Source: Pseudomonadota bacterium
Lineage (GTDB): Bacteria; Pseudomonadota; Gammaproteobacteria; Burkholderiales; Burkholderiaceae
Length of the DNA: 7,789 nt
Assembly: GCA_021778935.1 (NCBI GenBank)
Contig: JAJYBQ010000117.1
Location: forward strand, 1 to 7,789
Reading direction: 5' to 3'
The translations under genes were made by a program, and so were the position numbers. Positions 7,471 through 7,789 of this stretch are shown piece after piece. How positions within the stretch are numbered: the stretch's first letter is position 1; each line of letters starts with the position of its first letter. A model generated the notes under the pieces. It was not told the origin of the DNA, did no database searches, and saw only the letters and a list, made by a program, of their open reading frames with translations.

Positions 7471-7789
7471 ATGAAACTGATCGAACCTGCCGTAGAACGC
7501 CTCGCCATCGCCCGCAGCCTGCTCCTCGATCCCTACGGGCTGGACGAAACGCATCTGCAACGCACGCTCGCCACCATCTTCGAACACCGCGCGGATTACG
7601 CCGACCTGTATTTCCAGTACACGCGCTCGGAGTCCTACGCGCTGGAAGAGGGCATCGTCAAATCCGGCAGCTTCGGCATCGACCAGGGCGTGGGCGTGCG
7701 CGCGGTATCGGGCGAGCGCACGGCGTTTTCCTACTCCGACGACATCTCGCTCGACGCGTTGCTCGGCGCCGCGACGACCGTGCGCTCCA
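7471..7789 (+). CDS. tldD: Metalloprotease subunit TldD (3' end outside window)
   Basis: Seen: 106 codons open from the ATG at 7471 to the right edge. The N-terminal domain of the family is plain: DYADLYFQYTRSESYALEEG (residues 42-61), then GIVKSGSFGIDQGVGVRAVSG (61-81) and ERTAFSYSDDISL (82-94), closely matching the start of E. coli TldD, including the IDQGVGVRA core. Known: TldD pairs with TldE (PmbA) in a cytoplasmic zinc peptidase that matures microcin B17 and degrades unfolded short peptides and the CcdA antitoxin. Its HExxxH zinc motif lies near residue 260 and is outside the window, so activity cannot be judged here. Context: same strand as yhdP and the amidase, 127 bases after the latter, with the REP-like element between. 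Ribosome binding is unclear: GAGAA (7462-7466) is close to the start and AGGGGGA (7451-7457) at the REP edge is stronger but 13 bases away. About three quarters of the gene is missing, taking E. coli TldD at about 481 aa. Confidence 0.96.
   Translation, partial: MKLIEPAVERLAIARSLLLDPYGLDETHLQRTLATIFEHRADYADLYFQYTRSESYALEEGIVKSGSFGIDQGVGVRAVSGERTAFSYSDDISLDALLGAATTVRS

Overview
The window looks like a piece of a high-GC (roughly 70% by eye) proteobacterial chromosome, most likely a betaproteobacterium (Burkholderiales or Rhodocyclales type). Third codon positions are strongly G/C. The order glnE (divergent) / yhdP / Nit-type amidase / tldD is one I associate with betaproteobacteria. I cannot narrow it to a genus from the sequence alone.

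Layout: 1-2240 (minus strand) is glnE, the bifunctional glutamine synthetase adenylyltransferase/deadenylylase. It is complete at its 5' end and runs off the left edge, with 746 codons visible. Only 40 bases (2241-2280) separate its start from the divergent plus-strand gene yhdP (2281-6498, 1405 aa), a giant AsmA-like envelope protein. The next gene (6495-7343, 282 aa) is a Nit1/deaminated-glutathione-amidase-type carbon-nitrogen hydrolase whose ATG overlaps the yhdP stop (ATGA). A 127-base gap follows, filled almost entirely by a pair of inverted REP-like palindromes around a small hairpin. The last gene, tldD (from 7471), is cut by the right edge after 106 codons.

How the genes fit together: yhdP, the amidase and tldD point the same way and probably form one transcription unit, with the REP-like element between the second and third genes. 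Their roles (phospholipid movement across the periplasm, glutathione metabolite repair, and a TldD/TldE peptidase) have no obvious shared pathway. GlnE controls nitrogen assimilation by modifying glutamine synthetase and is transcribed away from them.

I see no mobile element, tRNA, rRNA, CRISPR array or phage gene, and no convincing undescribed system. The points most worth a second look are a C10 homopolymer in the first codons of yhdP with an open alternative frame upstream, the proline-tract/alanine-rich N-terminal extension of YhdP, a changed glycine in the N-terminal nucleotidyltransferase motif of GlnE, and the composite REP element next to tldD.
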